Notes under the pieces: model-generated
Database searches by the model: none
The model's input: only the letters and a program-made list of their open reading frames with translations
Told to the model about the DNA's origin: nothing
NCBI GenBank assembly: GCA_016720115.1
Contig: JADJXT010000001.1
Location: forward strand, 186,001 to 250,000
Direction of reading: 5' to 3'
DNA from: Sphingomonadales bacterium
Lineage (GTDB): Bacteria > Pseudomonadota > Alphaproteobacteria > Sphingomonadales > Sphingomonadaceae
DNA length: 64,000 bases
Translations under genes and position numbers: made by a program
Shown: positions 1 through 8,816 of the stretch, in pieces
Position numbering within the stretch: position 1 is the stretch's first letter
Layout of the letters: each line of letters opens with the position of its first letter

Positions 1-1737
1 CGTGGATTTAACCTTGACCATGGCACCGACCTTGCGGGGCATGTCGATGGCGCACCGATCAACATGCGCACCCACGGGCACGGGCAGGGCTATCTCGACC
101 TCAACTTCCTGATCCCCGAAATGGTCGAACGGATCGACTATGCGAAGGGGCCTTATCACGCCGAAAACGGGGATTTCGCATCGGCTGGATCGATGCGGTT
201 TACGACCAAGTCGCGGCTTGCCCGCCCTATGGCCGAGTTGACCGGCGGATCGTTCGGCTATTGGCGTGGCCTGATTGCCGGAAGCGCCGATCTTGGCGAT
301 GGCGTCATGCTCGGCGCACTTGATGCCACCCTGTCCGACGGCCCCTGGGTTCTTGATGAGCGGCAGCGCAAAGTGAACGGACTGGTCAAATATTCTGCTG
401 CCAATTGGTCGCTCGGTCTTTCCGGCTATACCAACAGCTGGGTTTCGACTGATCAGGTGCCCGAACGCGCAATCGCCTCTGGCCTGATCCCCCGCAATGG
501 CTTCATCGACCCCGACCTTGGCGGGCGCTCCGGCCGTATTGCGCTTACCTTCAATGGCAAGTTCGGCGACACCCGGGTTTCGGCTTATGCAATCGGGTCG
601 CGCCTGCAGCTTACTTCCAACTTTACCTATTTTCTCGACGATCCGGTCAATGGCGATCAATTCCGTCAGATCGACCGACGCGGCGTATTCGGTGGCTCGC
701 TGAATCATGAGATCAAGGGTGACGGCGTTACCTGGCGCATCGGGGCAGACGCGCGCTGGGACCGGATGGGAAAAGTCGGCCTTTACAACACCGCCCTGGG
801 TGAGGTGATTGGCACCGTCCGCGAAGATCGCGTCGATGAATTCGGCGGCGGTCTTTACGGCGAGGCGGAGCTGCTGCTGGCGCCCGCGCTGCGCATGGTT
901 GTCGGACTGCGCAGCGATGCCATCGCATATGATGTGCAGTCGGATTTGGCATTAAACTCCGGAAGCGGTTCGGCGGCGATCGTGACACCAAAGGCTGCCC
1001 TCGCCTGGCAAGCGGGCCGGGGAGTCGAACTTTATGCCAATTATGGCGAGGGCTATCATTCCAACGACGTCCGCGGGGCTACAATCCGGGTTGATCCGGC
1101 AAGCGGGGCGCTGGCAGACCGGGTGCCCGTATTCGCCCGATCGCGCGGGGCTGAACTGGGTGCGCGGATCGAACGCCCGCGCCTCACTGCTTCGCTGGTC
1201 GGCTTCTGGCTCGATCTGGCGTCGGAGTTGGTTTTTGTGGGGGATGCCGGAACAACCGAGCCCAATGATGCCTCACGCCGCTATGGAGCCGAGCTTGCGC
1301 TATTCTGGCGCCCGCTTGACGGCGTGACGATCGATGGCACCGCCTCCTGGACGCGAGCGCGGTTTCGCGGAGTTGCCGCTGGGCAGGATCACATTCCCGG
1401 CGCAACGCCCTTTGTGCTGGGCGCCGATATAAGCGGGAAACTCTCCTCACGCGTAACCGCAACGGCATTATTGCGATATTTTGCCAGTGCTCCATTGATA
1501 GAAGACGGCTCCCGGCGATCGCAAGCAACCGCGCTGGTCAATGTGGGCAGCTATTGGGAAAAGGGCAAAGTTCGAATTGGATTGGACATACTCAACCTGT
1601 TCGACGCTAAGGAACCGGACATAAGCTATTGGTACGCTTCCCGTCTGGCTGGAGAACCCGCCGAGGGGGTCGAGGACCGGCATGTTCATCCGGTAATGCC
1701 AAGGCAAGTCAGGATCGTCGCGCGCTATACCTTCTAG
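1..1737 (+). CDS. TonB-dependent outer-membrane receptor, 3' part
   Basis: The reading frame is open from the first base, so the gene begins upstream of the window. The first 70 or so residues read as the end of a plug domain, with RGFN, DGAPIN and the run RIDYAKGPYHAENGDF that resembles the plug-to-barrel junction of the family. The rest alternates short polar and aromatic strands as in a 22-strand beta-barrel and ends in VARYTF, a C-terminal phenylalanine typical of BAM-folded barrels. Receptors of this family import ligands across the outer membrane using TonB energy. Its position beside a catabolic operon suggests it imports that pathway's substrate, but the ligand is not readable from sequence. 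Confidence 0.93.
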   Translation, partial: RGFNLDHGTDLAGHVDGAPINMRTHGHGQGYLDLNFLIPEMVERIDYAKGPYHAENGDFASAGSMRFTTKSRLARPMAELTGGSFGYWRGLIAGSADLGDGVMLGALDATLSDGPWVLDERQRKVNGLVKYSAANWSLGLSGYTNSWVSTDQVPERAIASGLIPRNGFIDPDLGGRSGRIALTFNGKFGDTRVSAYAIGSRLQLTSNFTYFLDDPVNGDQFRQIDRRGVFGGSLNHEIKGDGVTWRIGADARWDRMGKVGLYNTALGEVIGTVREDRVDEFGGGLYGEAELLLAPALRMVVGLRSDAIAYDVQSDLALNSGSGSAAIVTPKAALAWQAGRGVELYANYGEGYHSNDVRGATIRVDPASGALADRVPVFARSRGAELGARIERPRLTASLVGFWLDLASELVFVGDAGTTEPNDASRRYGAELALFWRPLDGVTIDGTASWTRARFRGVAAGQDHIPGATPFVLGADISGKLSSRVTATALLRYFASAPLIEDGSRRSQATALVNVGSYWEKGKVRIGLDILNLFDAKEPDISYWYASRLAGEPAEGVEDRHVHPVMPRQVRIVARYTF

Positions 1738-1785
1738 ACGCATCACAGGGACAAACGCGCGCCAAGGCGCAACGTCCGGATATGG

Positions 1786-2097
1786 CTATAAACCTTCAAC
1801 CAGCATGATGCGTGAGGTGGATGACGCCATCCGGTGTTCGGCCACCGCCGGATATTCGTCGCAATTGGCGAAGTCCTGTGCCGCCTTCATGCTGGGAAAT
1901 TCGAGGACGATGATCCGTCCTGCCGGAGCATCGCCTTCGAGCGACACGGCTTCCCCGCCGCGAACCAGATAGCGCCCGCCGAAGCGTTTTATCAGCGGCT
2001 CGACCCCGACCGGGTAATTTTTGTACCGTTCAAGATCGTGGATGGCGATCTCGATCAGATAATAGGCCTTTGGCCCTTCGCTGTCTGCTTGCGTCAC
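1786..2097 (-). CDS. DUF1330 family protein
   Basis: A protein of about 103 residues with the DUF1330 pattern AYYLIEIAIHDLERYKNY near the N-terminus, then GGRYLVRGG and the IIVLEFPSMKAAQDF segment. The family has a dimeric alpha-beta barrel fold and no firmly known reaction. I chose the GTG at 2097 because AAGGAG lies about 10 bases upstream and the frame upstream of it runs into the end of the SDR gene with low-complexity residues. It follows the SDR gene by about 50 bases on the same strand and is probably cotranscribed with it. The function in this cluster is unknown. Confidence 0.8.
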   Translation of the reverse strand: MTQADSEGPKAYYLIEIAIHDLERYKNYPVGVEPLIKRFGGRYLVRGGEAVSLEGDAPAGRIIVLEFPSMKAAQDFANCDEYPAVAEHRMASSTSRIMLVEGL

Positions 2098-2146
2098 AGG
2101 CTGTAATCTCCTTGTTGCGGGTTGGGGATCGGTGGCGCGGCGCCTG

Positions 2147-2926
2147 TCAGTTGACACCCGGATAGGCACCGCCGTCGATCAGCACATTCTGCCCGGTGAT
2201 ATAACCGGCGGCTGCCGAGCAGAGGAAAGCGCAGGTCGCGCCGAATTCCTCCGGATCGCCCAGCCTGCGTGCGGGGATTTGCTGCGCCCGGGCTGCGGCC
2301 AATTGCTCGACCGGGATGCCCTTTTCAGCCGATATGCTGCGTGCGAGCGCGTGAATTCGCGCGGTTTCGAAAGCGCCGGGCAAGAGGTTGTTGATGGTGA
2401 CGTTGGCGTGGGCGACGTCGCGGGCAATTCCGGCGACAAAGCCGGTCAGCCCGCTGCGCGCGCCGGTCGACAGCTCCAGCCCCGCCATCGGCATCTTGAC
2501 CGCGGCAGAGGTGATGTTGACGACACGGCCGAAACGCTGTTCGACCATGCCATCGATGACCGCCTGGATCATGGCAATTGCTGCCCACATATTCGCGTCG
2601 ATCCCGGCGATGATCGCATCGCGATCAAGCTTGCGCCAGGGCCGGGGCGGCGGGCCGCCATTGTTGTTGACGAGAATGTCGACCTTGCCCGCTGCATCGA
2701 GCAGCCGGGCCCGACCTTCCTCCGAACCCATATCAGCGGCAACGGCGATGATCTCGGCAGAGGTTTCGGCGCGCAAGGCATCGGCTCGCGCGGCAAGCTT
2801 TGCATCGTCGCGCCCGTTCATCACCACGCGCGCGCCTGCCTGGGCCAGCGCCCTTGCGCAGGCAAAGCCCAAACCGTCGCTCGATGCACATATAAGGGCG
2901 GTTTTGCCCGCAATTTTGAGGTCCAT
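2147..2926 (-). CDS. Atypical short-chain dehydrogenase/reductase (BKR-like)
   Basis: A 259-residue SDR-fold protein. The nucleotide-binding loop near residues 13-21 reads CASSDGLGF, the NNNG motif is near 87-90, and the active-site serine region is NITS at 137-140. The expected YxxxK pair falls at 153-157, where the sequence is STGAR, so tyrosine and lysine are replaced by Ser153 and Arg157. SDR subgroups resembling beta-ketoacyl reductase but lacking the standard tetrad are known. The start at 2926 has a strong GGGAGGAAG ribosome site. It diverges from the dehydratase gene and precedes DUF1330. Whether it is an active oxidoreductase is uncertain. Confidence 0.85.
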   Translation of the reverse strand: MDLKIAGKTALICASSDGLGFACARALAQAGARVVMNGRDDAKLAARADALRAETSAEIIAVAADMGSEEGRARLLDAAGKVDILVNNNGGPPPRPWRKLDRDAIIAGIDANMWAAIAMIQAVIDGMVEQRFGRVVNITSAAVKMPMAGLELSTGARSGLTGFVAGIARDVAHANVTINNLLPGAFETARIHALARSISAEKGIPVEQLAAARAQQIPARRLGDPEEFGATCAFLCSAAAGYITGQNVLIDGGAYPGVN

Positions 2927-3097
2927 ATTCTTCCTCCCTCGCGTGGATGATGCAGCATTGCCTGTAGCGGCATCGATGGCCCGATACCGCCCCCTGCCGT
3001 TTGACTTTTCGCAACTTCATTCTGTTCCGAAAACTCAACTGCCCATTTACCGGTCCCATAGGAAAGCGGGAATAGCAATATTGGGACTGGATGGATC

Positions 3098-4951
3098 ATG
3101 GCATATCGTTCGGACAAGGTGACGACAGGGCAACTGGCAGCGGGCGCGCGTGCGCTGTTCCGTGCAGGCGGGGTCAAAGGGAGCGATTTCGGCAAGCCGA
3201 TCATTGCGGTCGCCAACAGCTTTACCGAATTTGTGCCCGGCCATGTCCATCTGAACGGCATCGGTCGCATAGTCTGCGATGCGATCTGGGAAGCGGGGGG
3301 TATCCCGCGCGAGTTCAACACCATCGCCATCGATGACGGCATCGCGATGGGGCATGACGGGATGCTCTATTCGCTTCCCAGCCGCGATCTGATTGCCGAT
3401 TCGATCGAATATATGGTCAACGCCCATTGCGCCGATGCGCTGATCTGCATCTCCAACTGCGACAAGATCACCCCCGGAATGCTGATGGCCGGAATGCGGC
3501 TCAACCTGCCGACAATCTATGTTTCGGGCGGGCCGATGGAGGCCGGCCGGATCGACGTCAATGGCAAGCCATACCGCATGGATGCCACCGACACGGTGGT
3601 CGCCACGCTCGACCAGAGCCATATACTGGCCAAGCGGATCGACGATGTGGAGGCGAATGCCTGCCCGACCTGCGGTTCGTGCAGCGGCATGTTCACCGCC
3701 AATTCGATGAACTGCCTTGCCGAGGCGCTTGGTCTGGCGCTGCCGGGCAACGGTTCGCTGGTGGCGACCCATGCCGACCGCGGAACGCTGTATCGCCGTG
3801 CCGGGCAGGCGATTGTCGACATCACCAAGCGGTTTTACGACGATGGCAACGCGGCGGTGTTGCCGCGCGCGGTAGCGACGCGCGAAGCCTTTCTGAACGC
3901 AATGGCGATGGATATCGCGATGGGCGGTTCGACCAATACCATCCTGCACCTGCTGGCAATCGCCAAGGAAGGCGGCGTGGATTTCAGCATGGCCGATATC
4001 GACCGGCTTTCGCGCGAAGTGCCCTTCCTGTGCAAGGTCGCCCCTGCGACATCCGACTATTTCATGGAAGACGTCCACAAGGCAGGCGGCGTGATCGGCA
4101 TCATCGGTGAGCTGGAGCGGGCGGGCAAGATCGACACATCTGCGAGGCATCTTGCCGAACCTGACGGAACGCTGGGCGACGTGCTGGAAAAATGGGATGT
4201 GCTGCGCACCGACGACGAAGCCGTGAAGCAATGGTATTCGGCCGATGCGTCGGGGCGAACCGGGGCGCAGGCGCTGTCGCACGATACGCGCGGGCAGCTT
4301 GACCTCGATCGTGCGGGCGGGTGCCTGCGCGATATCGACCATGCCCACAGCCAGGAAGGCGGGCTGGCCATCCTGTTCGGCAACATAGCGCGCGACGGTT
4401 GCGTGGTGAAGACCGGATCGGTCAAACCGCACATGCTGAAATTCGTCGGCAGGGCGCGAGTGTTCGATTCGCAAGACCCCGCAGTCAAGGCGATCCAGAC
4501 CAAGGGCGTGATCGTGCCGGGCGACATCATCGTGATCCGCTACGAAGGCCCCAAAGGCGGTCCGGGGATGCAGGAAATGCTGATGCCAACGACGATCCTC
4601 AAGGGTGTCGGGCTGGCCGAGAGCTGCGCCCTCATCACCGACGGGCGCTTCTCGGGAGCGACCTCGGGCCTTTCGGTCGGCCACATTTCCCCCGAAGCCG
4701 CTGCCGGTGGCGGGATCGCTTTGGTCGAGGAAGGCGACCAGATCGAAATCGACATTCCGGGACGCCGCATCAACCTACTGGTCGATGACGCGGAACTGGA
4801 ACGGCGCCGGGCCGAGGAGGACGCACATGCAATGGGCTGGAAGCCCAGAGGGCTGCGCGAACGGCATGTTTCGAACGCGCTCAAAATCTATGCCCATTTC
4901 GCCACCAGCGCCGATCAGGGCGGTGTCCGCCTGCCACCGGAAGGCGCCTGA
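3098..4951 (+). CDS. ilvD: Dihydroxy-acid dehydratase (IlvD/Edd family)
   Basis: A 617-residue protein nearly the same length as E. coli IlvD and matching it in many blocks: DFGKPIIAVANSFTEFVPGH, DDGIAMGHDGMLYSLPSR, CISNCDKITPGM (Cys121) and CPTCGSCSGMFTANSM (about 188-202). These cysteines bind the iron-sulfur cluster. IlvD converts 2,3-dihydroxy-isovalerate or -methylvalerate to 2-oxoacids in valine, leucine and isoleucine synthesis. Similarity is to IlvD rather than to the shorter sugar-acid dehydratases. It lies beside a hydroxyacid dehydrogenase within a catabolic cluster, so it may be the biosynthetic gene or a paralogue acting on a dihydroxy acid of the pathway. Other ilv genes are absent nearby. 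Confidence 0.93.
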   Translation: MAYRSDKVTTGQLAAGARALFRAGGVKGSDFGKPIIAVANSFTEFVPGHVHLNGIGRIVCDAIWEAGGIPREFNTIAIDDGIAMGHDGMLYSLPSRDLIADSIEYMVNAHCADALICISNCDKITPGMLMAGMRLNLPTIYVSGGPMEAGRIDVNGKPYRMDATDTVVATLDQSHILAKRIDDVEANACPTCGSCSGMFTANSMNCLAEALGLALPGNGSLVATHADRGTLYRRAGQAIVDITKRFYDDGNAAVLPRAVATREAFLNAMAMDIAMGGSTNTILHLLAIAKEGGVDFSMADIDRLSREVPFLCKVAPATSDYFMEDVHKAGGVIGIIGELERAGKIDTSARHLAEPDGTLGDVLEKWDVLRTDDEAVKQWYSADASGRTGAQALSHDTRGQLDLDRAGGCLRDIDHAHSQEGGLAILFGNIARDGCVVKTGSVKPHMLKFVGRARVFDSQDPAVKAIQTKGVIVPGDIIVIRYEGPKGGPGMQEMLMPTTILKGVGLAESCALITDGRFSGATSGLSVGHISPEAAAGGGIALVEEGDQIEIDIPGRRINLLVDDAELERRRAEEDAHAMGWKPRGLRERHVSNALKIYAHFATSADQGGVRLPPEGA

Positions 4952-4954
4952 CCC

Positions 4955-5905
4955 GTGGTCGCAACGATCGCGATGAGCCGCCCCTTGCCGCTGCCGGAAA
5001 TGGAATTGGCGGGGCAGCGTGTGCGCTTTATCCATGCCGCCACTGCCGATGCCGTGCCGCAAGACGCAGTGGCCTATCTTGCCACGGCGGTCGATCCGGT
5101 TGATGCGGCGCTGATCGCGGCCTTGCCCGGCAGCGTCAGACTGATCGCCAACCTTGGTGTCGGCTATGACAATATCAACCTCGCCGCTGCCGCTGCGCGT
5201 GGTCTGAAGGTTTCGAACACGCCGGTGGTGACGGAAGATACCGCCGATCTTGCCTTCGCGCTGATCCTCGCCGCCTGCCGCCGCGTGGGTGAAGGCGAGC
5301 GCTATCTGCGCGCGGGGAAATGGCGTGCCGACGCTGCGCCGCCGCCTGTCGGCACGCGGGTCAATGGGGCAACGCTGGGCATTGTCGGCTTTGGCGCCAT
5401 CGGGCAGGCGGTTGCGCGCCGCGCCAGCGGTTTCGGGATGAAGCTGCTCTATCACAGCCGGAGCGAGAGTGCTGCCGCAGCGGAGGAACTCGGCGCGGTA
5501 TTTTGTGCCGACCTGCACGCGATGCTGGCCGATGCCGACATCGTCTCGATCCACGCCCCGCTGACCGATCAGACGCGCGGAATGATCGATGCGGCGGCGC
5601 TCGCCGCGTGCAGGCAGGGCGCGGTGCTGGTCAACACCGCACGCGGACCGCTTGTCGATGAGGCTGCGCTCGTCGCCGCACTCGAAAGCGGACAGATTGC
5701 CGCCGCCGGCCTCGATGTCTTTGACAGGGAACCGGTCGTTCCCGAAGCGCTGCTGGCGATGGAACAGGTCGTGCTGACCCCGCATATCGGCAGCGCCACG
5801 GCCCAATGCCGCACCGACATGGTCCAGCGCGGGGTGGCCAACATCGCCCGCTTCCTTGCAGCTGGCGAGGCGATCGATCCGGTGCCGTTGCCGCGCGGGG
5901 AATAA
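4955..5905 (+). CDS. D-isomer-specific 2-hydroxyacid dehydrogenase (NAD(P))
   Basis: About 316 residues with the two-domain fold of GhrB/GyaR-like enzymes. NLGVGYDNINL lies near residue 65, the Rossmann motif GIVGFGAIGQAV near 140, NTARGPLVDE near 226 (catalytic Arg) and the catalytic His in LTPHIGSAT near 275. The family reduces glyoxylate, hydroxypyruvate or other 2-oxoacids with NADPH or NADH, or runs in reverse. The GTG start at 4955 is three bases after the dehydratase stop, so the two are translationally coupled; ATG at 4973 is an alternative start. The substrate is probably a short 2-oxoacid of the neighbouring pathway, which is inference. Confidence 0.9.
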   Translation: MVATIAMSRPLPLPEMELAGQRVRFIHAATADAVPQDAVAYLATAVDPVDAALIAALPGSVRLIANLGVGYDNINLAAAAARGLKVSNTPVVTEDTADLAFALILAACRRVGEGERYLRAGKWRADAAPPPVGTRVNGATLGIVGFGAIGQAVARRASGFGMKLLYHSRSESAAAAEELGAVFCADLHAMLADADIVSIHAPLTDQTRGMIDAAALAACRQGAVLVNTARGPLVDEAALVAALESGQIAAAGLDVFDREPVVPEALLAMEQVVLTPHIGSATAQCRTDMVQRGVANIARFLAAGEAIDPVPLPRGE

Positions 5906-6000
5906 TCGCTGCGGGTTCAAGCCACAAAGGGTTGGACTTGAGTTCGTGAGGAAAGGCTCAGGCTACAGTTCCGTATAGAACAAGATGGCACTACACAAAA

Positions 6001-6094
6001 TCGTCACCCCCGCGAAGGCGGGGGTCCAACACCGGCGGGTGAAATTTCTACGTCCGGAGATGGATTCCCGCCTTCGCGGGAATGACGAAGTTGG
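6001..6094. repeat. REP/BIME-like inverted pair, copy 1
   Basis: Two copies of one hairpin unit face each other. The first begins TCGTCACCCCCGCGAAGGCG and the second is its inverted partner, ending CGCGGGAATGACGA. Each half folds alone (CCCGCGAAGGCGGG) and the two can also pair together. It sits between two convergent genes. A second, longer copy is at 50900-51018. Confidence 0.85.
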
Positions 6095-6119
6095 TGGTTC
6101 AATGTAAAGCCACCACGCC

Positions 6120-6521
6120 CTAATCGCCGAAGAAGTTCAGCTCCAGCAGCACGCCGTTCGGCTCGTGGAAGAATATCTGCCGCAGACCGATCGAACCAAG
6201 GACATTGAGCCGGAAGTCGATGCCTTTTTCTTCGAGGCGCTGCACGAAGCCGTCATGCCCGCTGCAGTTCAACGCCACATGATGGATGGCCCCGGTCACC
6301 GGGCCTGCAGGCGTTTCGCGCTTGAAGGCCTGTTCCATTTCGGTGGCATTGATGTGAAAGATCGCCCGCCCGGCATCGTCATACAGCCATTGTGCCAGTT
6401 CCGGTTTCAGCGGTGCGGGCGCGTCCCTTACATCGAGGCCGAAAAGATCGACGAAGAAACGCGCCGTCCCATGCAGGTCATCGGTGATGATATTCACATG
6501 GTCGAGCGCGTTGATCTTCAT
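6120..6521 (-). CDS. VOC (glyoxalase/dioxygenase) family protein
   Basis: A 133-residue protein of the vicinal oxygen chelate superfamily. It starts LDHVNIITDD and repeats the fold with IHHVALNC and FHEPNGVLLELNF. Likely metal ligands are His8, His80 or His81 and Glu127. Its ATG overlaps the stop of the PQQ dehydrogenase by four bases (ATGA), so it is the last gene of the operon. Family members act as glyoxalases, extradiol dioxygenases or epimerases, and the short single-module form does not allow a choice. A role in handling a reactive aldehyde or 2-oxoaldehyde of the pathway is possible but is inference. Confidence 0.85.
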   Translation of the reverse strand: MKINALDHVNIITDDLHGTARFFVDLFGLDVRDAPAPLKPELAQWLYDDAGRAIFHINATEMEQAFKRETPAGPVTGAIHHVALNCSGHDGFVQRLEEKGIDFRLNVLGSIGLRQIFFHEPNGVLLELNFFGD

Positions 6522-8671
6522 TTGCTGGCTTTCCGCACGTCGCCGTTGCGCACTGCCATCCAGCCCTGGTCGAGGACATAGGCACGGATGCTCTCGGCCT
6601 CTTCGGGGGTCAGCTGGCCCTTGAACGATACCATGCCGTTGCCCGCAAGGATGCCTTCGCGCACCACCTGGTTCCAGCTGTCCTTGTCGGCAGATACGCC
6701 GCTCCAGCGCAGGTCGGGCGTGACGCCGGAGCTGATCGCCAGCGGGCCGTGGCAGACCATGCAGTTTTCCGAATAGTTCTGGAAACCTGCCGCAATCTGG
6801 GCGGGCGTGCCAAAGCTCTTGGTCTTGGGCTCTTCGACGATGACATATTGCATCGGATCGACGATCTTGCCGTTCGCGCCCAGCTTGAAGACATAGACGC
6901 GGCCAATGTCGGGCGCGGCTGCCTTGTCCCAGGCAAAGCCCCAGTTGAGCGCCCAGCTCGTGCCCCAGCCGGTGGCGATGGCAACATATTGCTCGCCGTC
7001 AATCTCATAGGTGATGGGCGCGGCCTGGATACCGCTTTTGAGGTTCATGGACCACAGTTCGCTGCCATCGGCTGCATTGAACGCCCGAAAGGTGCCCATG
7101 GTGTCCCCCTGGAACAGCAGGTTGGTTTCGGTCGTCAGCACCCCGCCATTGAAGGGGGTGGGATATTCGCGCTTCCAGCGCGGCTTGTGCGTCACCGGAT
7201 CCCAGGCGATCAGTTCGCCTTTCACCGATGCACGGATGCCGGGAAGGGCGCCCGCAGGATAGGCAGGTGGCAGCCCGCCAGCCATATCATAGCCGACATT
7301 CCACTTGAGCGTTTCCTTGATCCCGCCCGGACGTTCCTGAACCATCTGCGCCATATTGTTGGCAGGGATATAGGCAAGCCCCGTCTTGGGGCTGAAGCCC
7401 ATCGGGTTCCAGTTGTGCGCGCCGGCAGGGGCGGGAACGGCCAGGAATGGCTTCTTGTCGAACTGGCGCATCGCGGGATTTTCAATCGGGCGGCCATTGG
7501 CGTCGAGGCCGGTGGCCCAGGTCTGCGCCGAATAGGCCTTGCCCGAGACGAATTTGCCCGTCGCGGCATCGAGCACGTAGAAGAAGCCGTTCTTCGGCGC
7601 GTGCATGATGACGCGCTTGCTCTTTCCTTCTGCGCCTACTGGCAGATCGGCGAGGATCAGCGTTTGCACCGCAGTATAATCAAGGATGTCGCGCGGCGTT
7701 TCCTGGAAGTGCCACTTATACTCGCCCGAATCGGCATCGAGCGCGAGGACTGAGGAGACGAACAGATTGTCGCCATTGCCTTCCGGATCGCGGATCTTGC
7801 CGTTCCAGGGCGAGGAATTGCCGGTGCCGACGATCACCTGATCGTTGACCTCGTCATAGATCATCGAATCCCACGCCGTCGCGCCGCCACCCTGGGTGGT
7901 CCAGGCGCCGCTATCGCCCCAGCTGGCGTTGGCGAATTTGGCGAGCGCGCTGTCGGAAGCGGCGCCATCAGGCTTTTTCTTCGGATTCGGCGTGAAATAG
8001 AAACGCCACTCTTCCTCACCCGTGTTGGTGTTGTAGGCCGTGACATAGCCGCGCACGCCCAGCTCGGAGCCGCCATTGCCGATGATCACCTTGTCCTTGA
8101 AGGCGCGCGGTGCACCCGTGATGGTATAGGGCTTCGACTGGTCTACGGTGACCTTTTCCCAGATGACCGAGCCATCCTTGGAATTGAGCGCGACGAGGCG
8201 GCCATCATAAGTGCCGACAAAAACCTTGCCTTCATAGACCGCGACCCCGCGGTTGACCGCATCGCAGCAACCCTTGGCGAGCGTTTCCTTGGGCACCTGC
8301 GGATCGTAAACCCACAATTCCTTGCCGGTCTTGGCATCGAGGGCTGAAACGATCGACCATGCGCCGGTGACATACATCACCCCGTCGACGACGATCGGGG
8401 TCGCTTCGACGCCATGCGATGTCTTGAGGTCGTAACTCCAGGCGACGCCCAGCTTGCCGACATTTTCCGGCGTGATCTGGGCAAGTTTCGAGAAGCGCTG
8501 CTCCTCATAGCCGCCGCCATAGCTAAGCCAGTCCCCCGGGGTTTTCCCGGCTGCTGATATGCGCGCCGTGTCCACATCACCGCCAGGATTGCCCGAATAA
8601 TCCGCCCCGCCAGAACACCCGGCAAGGGCCGCGCAGGCCGCCATAGCCGAAAACCAGTGCAACGCCTTCAT
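6518..8671 (-). CDS. PQQ- and haem c-dependent alcohol dehydrogenase, lipoprotein
   Basis: A 717-residue quinohaemoprotein. The start at 8671 has AAGGAGG about 12 bases upstream; further upstream the frame is low-complexity. The N-terminus is a lipoprotein signal ending LAGC. Next comes an eight-bladed propeller with repeats such as LDAKTGKELWVYDPQ, the vicinal disulfide KGCCDAVNRG near 135, VGTGNSSPWN, and the catalytic Asp in LDYTAVQ. A C-terminal cytochrome c domain has ENCMVCHG (CxxCH) near 635. Such enzymes oxidise primary or secondary alcohols in the periplasm and pass electrons to the respiratory chain. PQQ synthesis genes are not in the window. The residue before the catalytic Asp is Leu, where Trp is more common. 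Confidence 0.93.
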   Translation of the reverse strand: MKALHWFSAMAACAALAGCSGGADYSGNPGGDVDTARISAAGKTPGDWLSYGGGYEEQRFSKLAQITPENVGKLGVAWSYDLKTSHGVEATPIVVDGVMYVTGAWSIVSALDAKTGKELWVYDPQVPKETLAKGCCDAVNRGVAVYEGKVFVGTYDGRLVALNSKDGSVIWEKVTVDQSKPYTITGAPRAFKDKVIIGNGGSELGVRGYVTAYNTNTGEEEWRFYFTPNPKKKPDGAASDSALAKFANASWGDSGAWTTQGGGATAWDSMIYDEVNDQVIVGTGNSSPWNGKIRDPEGNGDNLFVSSVLALDADSGEYKWHFQETPRDILDYTAVQTLILADLPVGAEGKSKRVIMHAPKNGFFYVLDAATGKFVSGKAYSAQTWATGLDANGRPIENPAMRQFDKKPFLAVPAPAGAHNWNPMGFSPKTGLAYIPANNMAQMVQERPGGIKETLKWNVGYDMAGGLPPAYPAGALPGIRASVKGELIAWDPVTHKPRWKREYPTPFNGGVLTTETNLLFQGDTMGTFRAFNAADGSELWSMNLKSGIQAAPITYEIDGEQYVAIATGWGTSWALNWGFAWDKAAAPDIGRVYVFKLGANGKIVDPMQYVIVEEPKTKSFGTPAQIAAGFQNYSENCMVCHGPLAISSGVTPDLRWSGVSADKDSWNQVVREGILAGNGMVSFKGQLTPEEAESIRAYVLDQGWMAVRNGDVRKASK

Positions 8672-8816
8672 CTGTCCTTCTCCCCTCCTTCTCGCAGCCG
8701 GGAGCGAACCCGCGCGCGAGCCTAAGGCTGCAGACAATGCCGCATCGCCTGCACCAGTGTTGACTTTGCGGAATGGTTGCTGCGCTGTGAAGTCAAAAAT
8801 ATCAGGCGCGCGAGGG

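Noticed and set aside
3047..4684. Long open frame (545 codons) opposite the dehydratase gene
   Set aside because: It lies entirely antisense to a clearly conserved ilvD and has an Arg/His/Ala-rich composition. Such frames are common in high-GC DNA.
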